In this document: positions 1 to 11,200 of the stretch, piece by piece
Layout of the letters: each line of letters starts with the position of its first letter
How positions within the stretch are numbered: the stretch's first letter is position 1
From: Planctomycetaceae bacterium
GTDB taxonomy: Bacteria; Planctomycetota; Planctomycetia; Planctomycetales; Planctomycetaceae
Reading direction: 5' to 3'
DNA: 36,369 bases
NCBI GenBank assembly: GCA_013813775.1
Contig: JACCRE010000358.1
Coordinates: forward strand, 1-36,369
Position numbers and translations under genes: made by a program
The notes under the pieces: model-generated
What the model saw: the letters and a program-made list of their open reading frames with translations, nothing else
The model's database searches: none
Told to the model about the DNA's origin: nothing

Positions 1-1
1 G

Positions 2-3000
2 ATTCTGACCGCCGACGGCGGAGCGGCCGATTTCGTGATCTCCGACGAAGCGATCGAAGCGTTCATCGGGAACGTGATCCTTCAGGCGTCGCGCGACATC
101 ACCCTGCAACTGGGCGTGGTGCTGGACCTCGGCCCCGACGGTCTGACATTGCAGGCCGGGCGGGACATCGTGCTTCTCGGCACGATCAACTCGCTCAGCT
201 CGGTCGTTGCCGTCGCCGCTCGGAATTTGACGAGCGGCGATATCAGCGCGGGTGACATCTCGCTGACGGCCGCGGACACGCTGACCGTCAACGGTGCAGT
301 TCTCGGCCTCAGCGGCACGAATGGCGTTGCCCTTTCCGGAAACGTCGTCGTGATTAACGCAGGGATCGGCTCCATGGCCGGTGCGATCTCGGTGGTCGGC
401 ACCTCGACGATCACGGTCAATGCGGCGGCGGCCATCTCGGGCGCCGGAAACGTTTCGCTGACCGCCGCCACGACGGCGACGATCAACGCGGGCGTCGAAT
501 CGGCTCAGGACGTGATCATTGTCGCCAACAACATCGTTCTCGGCGCGACGGGCAGCCTTGAAGCCGGAGGCGACGTGCGGCTCACTGCCGACGATATGAC
601 GATCGGCGGCACGGTGGTCGCGGTCACACCCGTGACGTCGCAGATTGTTGTCCAAGTCCGCACGGCAGGTCAGGACATCGACCTGCAGAACGGCCCGGGA
701 GGCACGAATCTGAAACTGTCGGCGACGGAACTGACGAGATTCTCGGCCCCGATCATTTCGTTCGCGACCAGCGCCGGCACGATCACTGTTTCCAACGCGA
801 TGACGCTGCCGGGGGTTGGCGTCACCTGGATCTTCGCCAGCGATGACTTCGACGTCACGAATTCCGGCTCTCTGGCGGCGACCGCCAATCTCACGATTCG
901 CACCAACATCATCGATCTCGACGGTGCCGTGTCCGCCGGCACGCTCCTGCGGATTGAACCTCTGAACGCGGCGCGTGATGTCGTTCTAGGTGCGAACGAC
1001 GCAACGGCGTTATCGCTGGTGAATGCCGAGCTGGTGCTTCTCGCGGCTCCGCAGGTCGTCATCGGCAATGCATCGGACCTCAGCATCGACGGAGCGGTGT
1101 CGATCAACGGCGCTTCGACGCAGATCGGGCTCCTGCGATTGCAGGGCTTGACCATCGACATCGGGGCCAACGTCACCTCGACCGTCGGCGGAAGCATCAC
1201 GTTCGCGGCTCCGGTCACCGTCACTACGAGTGCGCAGGTGACGGCGGGCGGAAGCATCGTCTTCGCGGGAACCGTGAACGCCGACGCCGAGGCGTCGAAC
1301 CGCGATCTGATCCTCACCGCGGGGGGCGATATCACGTTTCAGAACGCGGTTGGCGGCGTTCAGCGATTGCGGAACCTGACGGTCACGACCGCCGACGACG
1401 TCGCCTCCGATCCCGGCACCACGGTGGCTCTGCTCTCGACCCTCACTCAGCAGGCGGGCACAGGAACGACTGTCTTGCGCGGAGGTGCGATCGGCGGCAA
1501 CCTCAATCTGACGACAAGCGTCGTCATCGTTGCCGCTGCGGCCTTCGATGTCGCCGGCACGGCTCAAATCACGGCGCAGAACGCGGTCACGCTGAGCGTG
1601 AGCCTGTTGGTCACGGGCGAGGTGACGCTGCTGGCGAACCAGGATGGTGCGGGACCGCAGTCGTTCACGCAGGCCGACGGCACGCTCATCGGCCGCGTGG
1701 CGGGCAATCGCGACGTCACGATCAGCGTCGGCGGGGCCGGCAACGCCTTGATCGCCGACCTGCGGGCCGGCACGGGCCTCGTGCAGGTGACGGCCCTCGG
1801 CGGCATGATCCTCGACAACACCGCGGCCGAAGCCGCGCTCATCACGGCGGGATCGGCGGCGCTACGTGCCGGAACGGGCGTCGGCAACGGCGGCGGAGCG
1901 GCGGACATCGATCTCGCCGTCGCCGCCGTGGCCGCCTCGACGACCACCGGCGACGTCATGCTGCAAGACGCCAGCGCCCTGCGGATCACCACCGTGGCGG
2001 GGCTCGTCGGGCTGCGAATCACCGCCGGAGGCGCCGGTCAGGACATCTTCGTCGACGTCACGACGGGCGTCCTCGATGTCGCCGCAACCGTCATCAACAG
2101 CGGAGCGGGAAGCGTCACGTTGAACGCGGGCGGCCTCACGGCGGTGGATGATCTCCTCATCACAGCCGACATCTCCTCCGTCGGGAACATTTCGCTGACG
2201 GCAGGCGGTGACATCACCCAGACCGGCGCGACCGTTTCCACGACGAACATCGGCTCGATCACCTACGATGCCGGCCGCACGATTCGGCTCGTTGCCGGGT
2301 CTGTGACGAGCAGCGTGGCGGGATTGATCAGTCTTGAAAATGATGCGAATTTCGCCGGCGTCAGTTACGTCGGCATCGATCTGGATGGCGGCCGAATCTC
2401 CACCAGTCGCGGCGCAGTGACCGTGACCGGTCGGGGCGGGGACACCGGCAACGGCAACATCGGCATCCGGTTGCAGAACGGTGCGATCATCGAGTCGACC
2501 GGCACGACCCCCGCTGGAAATCTTTCCCTCACCGGCCTCGGCGGCAACGGAGTCGGTCAGAACGTCGGAGTCGAGATCACAGGGGCAGGTACTCGAATTA
2601 CTTCAGCTTCTGCGGGGAATGTACTCGTTGACGGCACCGGCCAGGGAACGGGCATGCAGAATCACGGCGTCATGGTTGCGGCCGGCGGCGTGATCGAATC
2701 AACGGGTAATGACGGCATGGCGGCGTCCGTCGATGTGGACGGAGACGGCGCGAGCATCGGCGTGCTTGTCGTCGGCCCGGGGGCGCGTGTTTCGTCTATC
2801 GCGGGAGACGTCACGCTGTCAGGCACTGGGAACGGAGCAGCGGCCGACGGTGACGGTGTGCGCATCGGGAACGCGGGGCTCGTTCGCTCGACCGGAAGCG
2901 GCACCGTCGCAGTCGTTGGTGTGGCCAGTGAAGGGACGGCCGGCGTACATGTCACAGGCACCGGTTCGGCGATCAATTCGGTGGCCGGCACGAACGTCGA

Positions 3001-6000
3001 AGGCACCTCTCTCGGCGCCGGACCGTTCAATCGAGGTGTGCTGGTGGAGTCCGGTGGAGCGATTCGCTCGACCGGCGTCGGAGCCGCAACGGTCGTCGTC
3101 GGCATATCCAGCGGCACGCTCGAAAGCTCGGGCGTCGAAGTTACGGGCGTCGGAACCGTCGTCGGGGGCGGAGACATCGCGATGTCGGGCACGAGCGCCG
3201 CCATCGGGATGCGCAGTGACGGCGTCCGCATCGCCGACAACGCCCTCGTCAGCGCCGCCGGCAGCGGCACCGTGGCGATCACCGGCGTCGGCGGGACGGG
3301 CGTGGACGATGTCGGCGTCCGCATTGAAACCGGGGGGCGGGTCGTTTCCGTCAACGGCGCGATCGGCATCAACGGCACGTCGAACGGGGCCAGTCTGCTC
3401 AACCGCGGCATCAGCCTTGTATCAGGAGGGCGCGTCGAAGCGACGGGAGCCGGATCGGTCTTCCTGACTGGCACTCGTACAACGCCTGATCTCAACACCG
3501 ACGCCGTGCTGATTGACGGTGCGGCGGCGTTCGTGCGAAGCGGGAGCGGTGGAATCGTCGTCACCGCTGTCGGCGGCGACCTCGCGATGCGGAACGGCTC
3601 GCAGGTGCGATCGAACAGCGGCGAGATCACTCTGCGCAGCGTCGACGACGTGCTGCTCGGCATCGTCAATGCGAACAACGACGGAACGGGAACCGCCGGC
3701 GACGTCTTCATCATCGCCGATTCCGATGGGCTGGGCGGCGGAGCGATTATCGACAACATCCTCACCGGCGAAGGACTCGGTTCCCTCAACGTCATCGCCC
3801 GCGATCTCTTTCTCTCGGCGGCGACTGGCATCGGCAGCGGTGGCGGAATGCTCGGTGAGGTGGCCGACATCGACGTACTGCTTTCCGGCCAGATCGTGGC
3901 CGAGAACCGCGACGCCGGTGCGATTCAGTTGTTCGCCGTCGGCGATGCGAGATTATTGCGCGTCGAGAACAGCGCGATTCCGATGGGGTTGGCGTTCTCG
4001 GTCGTGATCGATGCGGCCACAGCGAGTTTGCCCATCCGTGCCGCCATAACATCCGTCGCACCGAGCGAGGGAATCGCCAGTGAGAACATCATCGCGCAAA
4101 GCGCGATGTTGCGGGCGTTTGACGGAATTGGCGGTCCGAACGCAGCGGCTCTCACGACCCGAATCGACTCTCTATGGGCAAGCAACATCCGCAGCGGCCC
4201 AATCGGCATCGCCGAGACCGATGCGATTTCGGTCGTTCGGCTCTCGCAGGACCGCGTCGCGGCACCTTTCGCCGGCGGCATCGAACTCGTCGCGGGAGGA
4301 GTGATCACCATCAGCGGCTCCGGAGTGCGCACCGACGGCCCAGGTTCGATCGCCCTGCGTTCAACAGGCGCTTCTGGCGGCAGCGGAATCGTCGTCAACT
4401 CAGCGATCGTGACCGGAGTCGTCACCGATGCCGACGGCACGATTCTGCTGCAAGCGAACGATGTCGAAATCGCAGCGACCGTCGATGCCGGCGCCGATCC
4501 GACGCGCAGCAACGTTCAGATCACTCCACACACGACCGGTCGCACCATCACCCTGGGCGGCGTCATTTCCGCGACGTTGAATCTGTCAAACGCCGAACTG
4601 AATCAGGTGCGTGCTCGCGTGCTCACGCTCGGCGGCCTCGGCGTCGATGCGATCAATCTCGGCACCTCGGCGAACGCCGGCCGTATTGTCGTCGCCGGTC
4701 TCGTCGAACCGCTTAGCGTGTCACACCTTGTTCTGCTCGCGTCGGCGGACGTGTTCGGCACGGCGGGCGGATCGGTCGGCGTCAGTGGAACGCTCGTCAT
4801 CGACGCCGGCACCGGCGTCTCGGGCCTCGACGCGGGCCGACTGCGCACGGATGCGACGACGATCGTCGGACGTGTGCGCCAGGGAGGGGACTTTCTGGTG
4901 ATCAATGACGGCTCCCTCAACATCGGCACGACTCCCGCGGCCCCGCTGGTCGTCGCTGGCACGTCCCTTGGGCCGCTGGAAGGCATCTCGACGACGAACG
5001 GCTCCGTATTCGTCGGCACGACTGCCGATTCGTTGATCGTCGCACGACGGGTCGCCGCCGCCGGTGCGGCATCGGACCTAGGTCTCGTCGCAGGTGTCGG
5101 CGGTGACGTTGATCTACGTAGAGGCGTCGCCGCGGGCAGGTCGGCCGCGATTGTCGCTGGCGGCGGCATCTTCCAATCAGCGCCCGGATTTTTTGTGAAC
5201 GCACTGAGCGCCTCGTTCGATGCGAAGGCCGGAAGCGTTGGGGCGAACGGCGATCCACTCGACATTCGCGTCGGCACGGTTGCGGCGATGTCGCCCCTCG
5301 GCGGCGTCTTCCTCCGTCAGGCGGCTGATCGAGGAGACCTGACGATCGGCACAGTGCCGGCGGTTCTCGGACTGCCATCGATTTCCGGAATCACGAGCGG
5401 AGGTGCGGCGGTCGTTTCGACGACCAACGGCGCTCTGTTCGGCATGGCACCCGTTTCTGCAGGGGAGGTTCGGCTGACGGCCAATGGAGGCGGCATGGTG
5501 CTTTCCGCCAGCACGACGGCGACCGGAATCGTCGAACTCACGACGACCGGCGGTGCGGAACTGCGTGGATCGATCACGGGCACCACGGTCACGGCGACGG
5601 CCGCGCAAGGCCTCGTGCTCACAAACGCCGTCACCGCGACCGGAAACGTCAGCCTGACGGCCTTGAACATCGACGTAGCTGCCGTCGGAACGATCGACTC
5701 TGGTTCGACCGACATCACCGCAGCGCTGGGCACCCTGAATGTCGCCGGCGACATCATTGCTGCCGGCCATGCCGCCCTCACCGCTCGAGTGATCGAGATT
5801 ACAGGGGCCGGGTCTCTTGACTCGAGTTCGATGACGATCAGTGCGACGGCGGGAGCATTGACGGTCAATGGAAGCGTGGTCGCGGCCGGTGTCGCGGAGC
5901 TCTCCGGCACAACGATCGGAGTTGGTGCCGCCGGACTGGTCTCCGGACAAACGACGTTCGTCGCTTCAACGCTGAATGGGATCTCCGTGGAGGGGCGTGT

Positions 6001-8167
6001 TGCTGCCGAAAATGCACTGACGTTATCCGGCTCCGCCGTGACCGTTGATGCGGGCGGAAATGTCACCGCCGGTACTGCGACCATCAACGCCACAGGCGGC
6101 GCCGTGACGATCGCCGGACGCGCAGACACTGTGGCCAACGCGACATTGACGGGCCTCCAACTGACGGTGACTGCCGGTGGCATCGTCGAGTCGGGTGGGC
6201 TCGCCGCCCTCATGGCACGCACGGTTTCCGTCAATGCCGGAAGCGCGATCAACGCCGGCAATCTGCACATCATCGCCTCCGCTGGGAATGTCGCTCTGAA
6301 CGGGATCGTTTCGGCCGCCGGCAGCGCCCTGATCACCGCCACGGGCGCAGCGGATGCTTCCATCGAACAAGTCACCGGGCTTCTCTCCGCAGGGTCCGTA
6401 CGTCTGCTAGCCGACTTCAATGTGGGAACGACGGCCGCTGCAATTGACTTGAATGTCGGCATGATCTCGGCGAAGGCCGGCGCGGCAGGCATGGTCGTTC
6501 TCAATCAGACCGTCGGCCGGGGCGGCCTTATCATAGGAGACGTCGGCGGTGTCGCCGGTATCGAGGCGGGCACCTCCGTGATCGTGACCACCGCCGCAGA
6601 CGCTTTCACCGTCAGTCAGGAAGTGGTGCTGCCTCTCACCGGGTCGGTGATCGGCACCAACGCGCTCACCGTGGCGGCACCGATCGTCGCCAACGCCGGA
6701 GTCGTGATACTGACCGCGGCTCAAGGGTCGATCGTCGTCGCTGCGCCCATCACCGCGACCGCAACGGCCGCAGCCAGAACCGACATCACGATCTCCACAG
6801 GCGCGGGCGATATCCTGCTGGGGCACCGTGTGAGGGTTCTTGACTCACTGACGACCGATGATCCTGCCGCGAACAGTTCCATCTCCGTGACGGCGCGACA
6901 GCCTTCCGGAGATTTCGGCAACGTCATCTTCCGCGGAGGATATCTGCGCACGCCTCAAGGCGTCGTCGTGGGCGGACTGAAGAGTCCGCTTCCAATCCCG
7001 AACCCCGTGGAACTCAATGCCTCGAAAACCGCCTCGGTGATCGTGAACGCCGGCAGCACCGCCTCGACGGTCGATGGCTTGCTGTCGGACGTGGGCCTCC
7101 GAGTGATGGTCGATTTCATCGAAGGCCAGTCCGACTTCAAGTTCGCCAACGGGGCAAGCCCGCTTGGCGGAAGCAACTTTGGGCCCTTCGAATTCACGTA
7201 CTCCGACGAATTCCTGTTCGCCAGGTCCTTGGATGCCGGTCCTGACGACGAGTTGTTCGACATCGTCATCACTGCGCAGCAGGACAGCAGCATTCAAGTC
7301 TCCGAGTTTCGTGGTAATGAATTGCGCGTCGTGACGTCGGAAGGCACGAGGGAGTTCGTCGTCTCGTCAATTCCTCAGACGGAAGCACGGGCCTTGTTGC
7401 CCGTCGTGTTGCGAGTGCCGGTTTCGGCGCCGTTTCAGTTTCCGACGCCGCAGACGGGCGAACGAATCTTTGAGCCGGCTCCGATGCAGCCGACCGCCGA
7501 AGAGCCCGCCGCTCCCGTCAACGAGAATGCCGATCTCATCGACATCACCGCCGCTTCCAGCGGCGCAGCCGCAGCAGATCGCCCGCGGTTGTTCCTCGTG
7601 TGGCAACTGCCGGGCCTTGAGGATCAGACGGGGCGTAAAGAGTTTCCGATCGTCGTGCTGGCGCCGCAATATCTTCGCGCCATGGTCGCCGAGTTGCCGC
7701 AGGGTCGCTACTGGTTTGAGCTGCAGGAACCGGGGGCCGACGCCCGCCAGGTCGGCGAGAAGTTTTACGTGCGCGGCGGCAGAATCGATGTCGACGTGCT
7801 GCCGGAGGATCTTGGCCTCGAACGACACGAGAATCCATTCGCGGACGTTCTTGATGCCGACAACGATCTCGCACCTGTGTCAGTTCCCGCAACGCCGGTC
7901 GCGCCACCCGCTCCGGATCGAGGCGATGATGATACGGTGCCGCGGGCGGACGATACCGTGTCTCAGGTGATCAGACCGGTCTCCGAGAGCGACGGCGACG
8001 CGGTGGAAGTCGAGGAGACAGCCGCGGCGGGAGTCGCGGCGTTCGGAGCGATGGGCTTGATGAAAGGACGCTGGCGGCGGCGCTTCGAAGCCGTTGAGAT
8101 GGGTCCGGTGCCGCGGCTGCACAAAGCCGCTCGTTTGTCGCGCCGGATTCGGCGCGCCGCGAAGTGA
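2..8167 (+). CDS. Giant filamentous-haemagglutinin-like beta-helix surface protein, 5'-truncated by the window edge
   Basis: The reading frame is open to the left edge, so the start lies outside; at least 2721 residues are visible. The sequence is built almost wholly from short G/A/T/V/S-rich strands with turns of the types GNVSLTA, AGGDV and GSLEAGG, the texture of parallel beta-helix adhesins (filamentous haemagglutinin/autotransporter class). Between about 2369 and 3535 a more regular unit of about 31 residues recurs. From about residue 2320 the composition changes to a mixed globular domain (VDFIEGQSDFKF, YSDEFLFARSLD), then a Pro/Glu-rich linker, a compact beta-type domain near residues 2515-2600, and an acidic linker. 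The end is a short hydrophobic stretch (AAAGVAAFGAMGLM) followed by a strongly basic tail, which resembles a membrane anchor or sorting signal. It is probably exported and cell-surface. The exact function, and whether the C-terminus is an anchor or a sorting tag, are unknown. I see no frameshift. Confidence 0.85.
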   Translation: MLTADGGAADFVISDEAIEAFIGNVILQASRDITLQLGVVLDLGPDGLTLQAGRDIVLLGTINSLSSVVAVAARNLTSGDISAGDISLTAADTLTVNGAVLGLSGTNGVALSGNVVVINAGIGSMAGAISVVGTSTITVNAAAAISGAGNVSLTAATTATINAGVESAQDVIIVANNIVLGATGSLEAGGDVRLTADDMTIGGTVVAVTPVTSQIVVQVRTAGQDIDLQNGPGGTNLKLSATELTRFSAPIISFATSAGTITVSNAMTLPGVGVTWIFASDDFDVTNSGSLAATANLTIRTNIIDLDGAVSAGTLLRIEPLNAARDVVLGANDATALSLVNAELVLLAAPQVVIGNASDLSIDGAVSINGASTQIGLLRLQGLTIDIGANVTSTVGGSITFAAPVTVTTSAQVTAGGSIVFAGTVNADAEASNRDLILTAGGDITFQNAVGGVQRLRNLTVTTADDVASDPGTTVALLSTLTQQAGTGTTVLRGGAIGGNLNLTTSVVIVAAAAFDVAGTAQITAQNAVTLSVSLLVTGEVTLLANQDGAGPQSFTQADGTLIGRVAGNRDVTISVGGAGNALIADLRAGTGLVQVTALGGMILDNTAAEAALITAGSAALRAGTGVGNGGGAADIDLAVAAVAASTTTGDVMLQDASALRITTVAGLVGLRITAGGAGQDIFVDVTTGVLDVAATVINSGAGSVTLNAGGLTAVDDLLITADISSVGNISLTAGGDITQTGATVSTTNIGSITYDAGRTIRLVAGSVTSSVAGLISLENDANFAGVSYVGIDLDGGRISTSRGAVTVTGRGGDTGNGNIGIRLQNGAIIESTGTTPAGNLSLTGLGGNGVGQNVGVEITGAGTRITSASAGNVLVDGTGQGTGMQNHGVMVAAGGVIESTGNDGMAASVDVDGDGASIGVLVVGPGARVSSIAGDVTLSGTGNGAAADGDGVRIGNAGLVRSTGSGTVAVVGVASEGTAGVHVTGTGSAINSVAGTNVEGTSLGAGPFNRGVLVESGGAIRSTGVGAATVVVGISSGTLESSGVEVTGVGTVVGGGDIAMSGTSAAIGMRSDGVRIADNALVSAAGSGTVAITGVGGTGVDDVGVRIETGGRVVSVNGAIGINGTSNGASLLNRGISLVSGGRVEATGAGSVFLTGTRTTPDLNTDAVLIDGAAAFVRSGSGGIVVTAVGGDLAMRNGSQVRSNSGEITLRSVDDVLLGIVNANNDGTGTAGDVFIIADSDGLGGGAIIDNILTGEGLGSLNVIARDLFLSAATGIGSGGGMLGEVADIDVLLSGQIVAENRDAGAIQLFAVGDARLLRVENSAIPMGLAFSVVIDAATASLPIRAAITSVAPSEGIASENIIAQSAMLRAFDGIGGPNAAALTTRIDSLWASNIRSGPIGIAETDAISVVRLSQDRVAAPFAGGIELVAGGVITISGSGVRTDGPGSIALRSTGASGGSGIVVNSAIVTGVVTDADGTILLQANDVEIAATVDAGADPTRSNVQITPHTTGRTITLGGVISATLNLSNAELNQVRARVLTLGGLGVDAINLGTSANAGRIVVAGLVEPLSVSHLVLLASADVFGTAGGSVGVSGTLVIDAGTGVSGLDAGRLRTDATTIVGRVRQGGDFLVINDGSLNIGTTPAAPLVVAGTSLGPLEGISTTNGSVFVGTTADSLIVARRVAAAGAASDLGLVAGVGGDVDLRRGVAAGRSAAIVAGGGIFQSAPGFFVNALSASFDAKAGSVGANGDPLDIRVGTVAAMSPLGGVFLRQAADRGDLTIGTVPAVLGLPSISGITSGGAAVVSTTNGALFGMAPVSAGEVRLTANGGGMVLSASTTATGIVELTTTGGAELRGSITGTTVTATAAQGLVLTNAVTATGNVSLTALNIDVAAVGTIDSGSTDITAALGTLNVAGDIIAAGHAALTARVIEITGAGSLDSSSMTISATAGALTVNGSVVAAGVAELSGTTIGVGAAGLVSGQTTFVASTLNGISVEGRVAAENALTLSGSAVTVDAGGNVTAGTATINATGGAVTIAGRADTVANATLTGLQLTVTAGGIVESGGLAALMARTVSVNAGSAINAGNLHIIASAGNVALNGIVSAAGSALITATGAADASIEQVTGLLSAGSVRLLADFNVGTTAAAIDLNVGMISAKAGAAGMVVLNQTVGRGGLIIGDVGGVAGIEAGTSVIVTTAADAFTVSQEVVLPLTGSVIGTNALTVAAPIVANAGVVILTAAQGSIVVAAPITATATAAARTDITISTGAGDILLGHRVRVLDSLTTDDPAANSSISVTARQPSGDFGNVIFRGGYLRTPQGVVVGGLKSPLPIPNPVELNASKTASVIVNAGSTASTVDGLLSDVGLRVMVDFIEGQSDFKFANGASPLGGSNFGPFEFTYSDEFLFARSLDAGPDDELFDIVITAQQDSSIQVSEFRGNELRVVTSEGTREFVVSSIPQTEARALLPVVLRVPVSAPFQFPTPQTGERIFEPAPMQPTAEEPAAPVNENADLIDITAASSGAAAADRPRLFLVWQLPGLEDQTGRKEFPIVVLAPQYLRAMVAELPQGRYWFELQEPGADARQVGEKFYVRGGRIDVDVLPEDLGLERHENPFADVLDADNDLAPVSVPATPVAPPAPDRGDDDTVPRADDTVSQVIRPVSESDGDAVEVEETAAAGVAAFGAMGLMKGRWRRRFEAVEMGPVPRLHKAARLSRRIRRAAK
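2369..3535 (+). repeat. Degenerate tandem protein-repeat array (about 31 residues per unit) inside the giant adhesin
   Basis: About thirteen units start with a motif of the form [small]-G-V/I-x-V/I followed by a GG and an S-T-G. Examples are VGIDLDGG, IGIRLQNG, VGVEITG, HGVMVAAGG, IGVLVVG, DGVRIGN, AGVHVTG, RGVLVES, SGVEVTG, DGVRIADN, VGVRIETGG, RGISLVSGG and DAVLIDG. Their starts fall roughly 88-104 bases apart by my reading. The DNA itself is diverged, so this is an old protein-level repeat and not a recent DNA duplication. Each unit probably adds a fixed number of beta-helix coils. Confidence 0.7.
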
Positions 8168-8294
8168 AAGGTGAAAGACTCCGTCGACGGCGATGAACGA
8201 GAGCTACATTTGACAGTCGGGAAAGCGGCAACAGCCGGTTTTCACGAACGCGGTCGCGGATCAGGCAGAGCGGGCCGAAGGAGCGGAGCGAAGA

Positions 8295-11200
8295 ATGGCG
8301 TTCAAGTGTGAGTCCTGCGGGCGTGAACTGACTGCAGCCGACGTTTCGGCGGGTCGATGCCCGACTTGTCGGACGAGGGTGCGTCGGGCCGCTGCCGAAC
8401 GAACGCTTGCCGCGGGAGGCGGCGGTGCGTCGGCCGACGGCACGATGCTTCCCGGCACCCGGGATTCGGCAGCCTTCGCCGGTGTGATCCCGTCCTCGAC
8501 CGTTGAAGCGCCGCCGCCCAGCCGTGCGGATCTGCAGCACCGTGCGACCGCTGATACCTCGGTGAGTCTTGCGAACCCTTCGATTAAGACGATCGAAGCG
8601 ACCGACACGCCGCCGATCCTGTCGTCGCTCAACACCGTCGCGACCGATTACGGCGACGACGCTGGCTCCGGGAAAGTGACCGTCAACGGCATCGACGACG
8701 AGTCGCTCGGAGCGTCGAGCGCCGGTCCCGCGCCGCGACGGTTCGATTCGGTCGCGACGGTCGATCCGCGGTACTTCGGTCCGTCGGAGTGGAACCGCTG
8801 GAGCAAGGAACTGACCGGCAAGCCGGAGTCCTCCGCGATGCGGAGCGTCGATTCGGCCGACGCACGGCGATCGACGTCGACCGACTCCCGCTACGTCGGC
8901 AGGACGCCAGTTTCGGCTCGACCGTTGACGCCGCAGGGCGCTCCGCCAATGCCCGGTGACGAGTACGCGATCGTTTCGCGCCTCGGAGAAGGCGGCATGG
9001 GCATCGTCTACACGGCGACGCAGCGGGCGATCGCGCGCGACGTCGCCCTCAAGATGCTGAAGCCCGATACGGCGCGCCGCCGCGATCGCCGCGATAGTCT
9101 CGCCACGGAAGCGATCGTCACCGGCGAACTCGCGCACCCGAACATCGTGCCAGTCTACGACCTGGGGCAGGACGCCGACGGCAGTTTGTTCTACTCGATG
9201 AAGCGTGTCGAAGGCATTCGCTGGGACACGGTCATCGGCACGAAGACCGAGTCCGAGAATCTCGACATCCTGTTGCGCGTCGCCGACGCCGTCGCGTTCG
9301 CCCATGATCGCGGCGTCGTGAATCGCGATTTGAAGCCCGAGAACGTGTTTCTCGGCGGCTTCGGCGAAGTGCTGGTGATGGACTGGGGCTTGGCCTACGC
9401 CACCGACAAGTTCAAGAAGCACGACAGCGTCGTCGAAAACGTCTCGATGGGCGGCTCGCCGGCCTATATGGCCCCGGAGCAAGCCCGCAATTTTCTCGTC
9501 GCCAGCGGCTGGCGGGCCGGCGAACTGGAACCGATCACTCCGGCTCTCGATGTGTACCTGTTGGGTGCGATGTTGTTCGAGATCGTCACCGGACAGCCTC
9601 CGCACGGCAGCGATGATCCCACGATGTGCGTGATGGCGGCGGCCGAGAACCGGATCCGTCACCACGGGTCTGATTCGCAATTGCTGCCCATCGCGCTCAA
9701 GGCGATGGCGACCGAGTCTTCCGATCGCTACGCCTCGGCCCTCGATTTCCAGCGTGCGATTCGCGAATACCTCGCCCACGCGGAAAGCCTCGCGCTCACG
9801 GATCGGGCGCGCGTCCAGATGAAGGAGGGCGATCTCGCCCGCGCGGTCGTCGCCTTCGAGGACGCGTTGTCGCTGTGGCCCGAGAATCCGGAAGCGCAAA
9901 CGAAAGTCGTCGTCGCACGTCGGCGACTGACACGCCGCCGCTACGCGCTGACGGCCGTGACAGCCGGCTTTTTCCTTGCGATCGCGAGCGGCGGAACGGC
10001 GAGCACGTTCTTCTGGCAGGAAGCCGATGCGGCGGCCGAGAAGGCAATCACCGCGGCGGACGAGGAGAAGAAGGCTCGGCAGGATGCCGAGCGTGAGCGG
10101 GAGCAAAAAGAAGAACAGAGACTCCTCGCGGAGACTCGGCGAGAAGAAGCCGAAAAGCAAAAGAAACTCGCTGACGAGGAACGCCTGAAGGCGGTTGATG
10201 CGCAGAAAGTCGCCGTGCGAGAGCGTGAGGAAAAGGAAAAGCAGAGACTTATCGCGGATGAACGGCGCTCCGAGGCCGAGAAGCAGAAAAACCTCGCCGA
10301 CGAGGAACGTGAGAAGGCCGTCGTCGCGCGCATCGAGGCTGACGAGCAACGAGAACGGCAGACCTACCTCCGCTACAAGGCTGAAATCGCGAACGTCGAT
10401 CGCTGGATTGCTGAGAACAAGTTCTCGGATGCCAACGACCTGCTCGACGATTTGCGACGCGACGCTCCGCAACTCTGCGGGTGGGAATGGGGGCGGCTCA
10501 AATACCTCTGCACGCAGGGACGACAGGCGGTCGATGCGCGTGAATCGATCACGGCCGCGGCGGCAGCGCCCGACGGCTCGTTCATTGTCACCGCGGGCGA
10601 TGACGGACGGGTGCTCCTATGGGACCGCGCGGCCTTCGCCGATCCCGCGCTGGGCGCGCGGCTGTCGCTGAACGTTCCGCCGCAATCAGGACTGATGCGT
10701 CCGAGAACCGTCGTTGTTTCTCCCGACGGCCTCAATATGGCGGCCGCCGGTGAGGCCGCCGAAGCGAAACCGGCGATCCTGATCTGGCCGACCACGACAC
10801 AAGAGAATGTGCAGCCGCGTCGCCTGGAAGGCCACGAGGCGGGATTCCGCATCAACACGCTGGCGTATTCCGCCGACGGGGCGAAGCTGCTTTCCGCTTC
10901 GACGAACGGTGAGATCCTCGTCTGGGATCTGACGGCCGGTTCGGTATTGGCGCGACTCAACGCGTCGGAGTCGGACGTCCAGAACAAGATCCGGATCTCG
11001 TGCGCCGCCGTCTCCCCCGACGGCACGCGCGTCGTCGTCGGAACCGGCGACGGTGGCGGCAACGCGTTCGTCTGGACGCTGGCGAAGACGCCGACAGGTT
11101 TGCGATTCGAGAATCAGCGGACGTTCCTCGGTCATCAGTCGAAGCGCCTGCATGGCGACGGCTTCGCCTATCGTTCCGGGGCCGTGACCTGCGTCGCCTT

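Noticed and set aside
2369-3535. CRISPR-like or DNA satellite array
   Set aside because: The periodicity is in the protein; DNA copies are diverged and in frame, without spacers.
8210-8215. TTGACA as -35 of the kinase gene
   Set aside because: No acceptable -10 lies 16-18 bases downstream, so the hexamer alone is not enough.
7971-10472. Long minus-strand open frame (833 codons) opposite the kinase gene
   Set aside because: It lies antisense to a clear kinase, is rich in Arg and Leu runs and has no family motif. It is a side effect of high GC.
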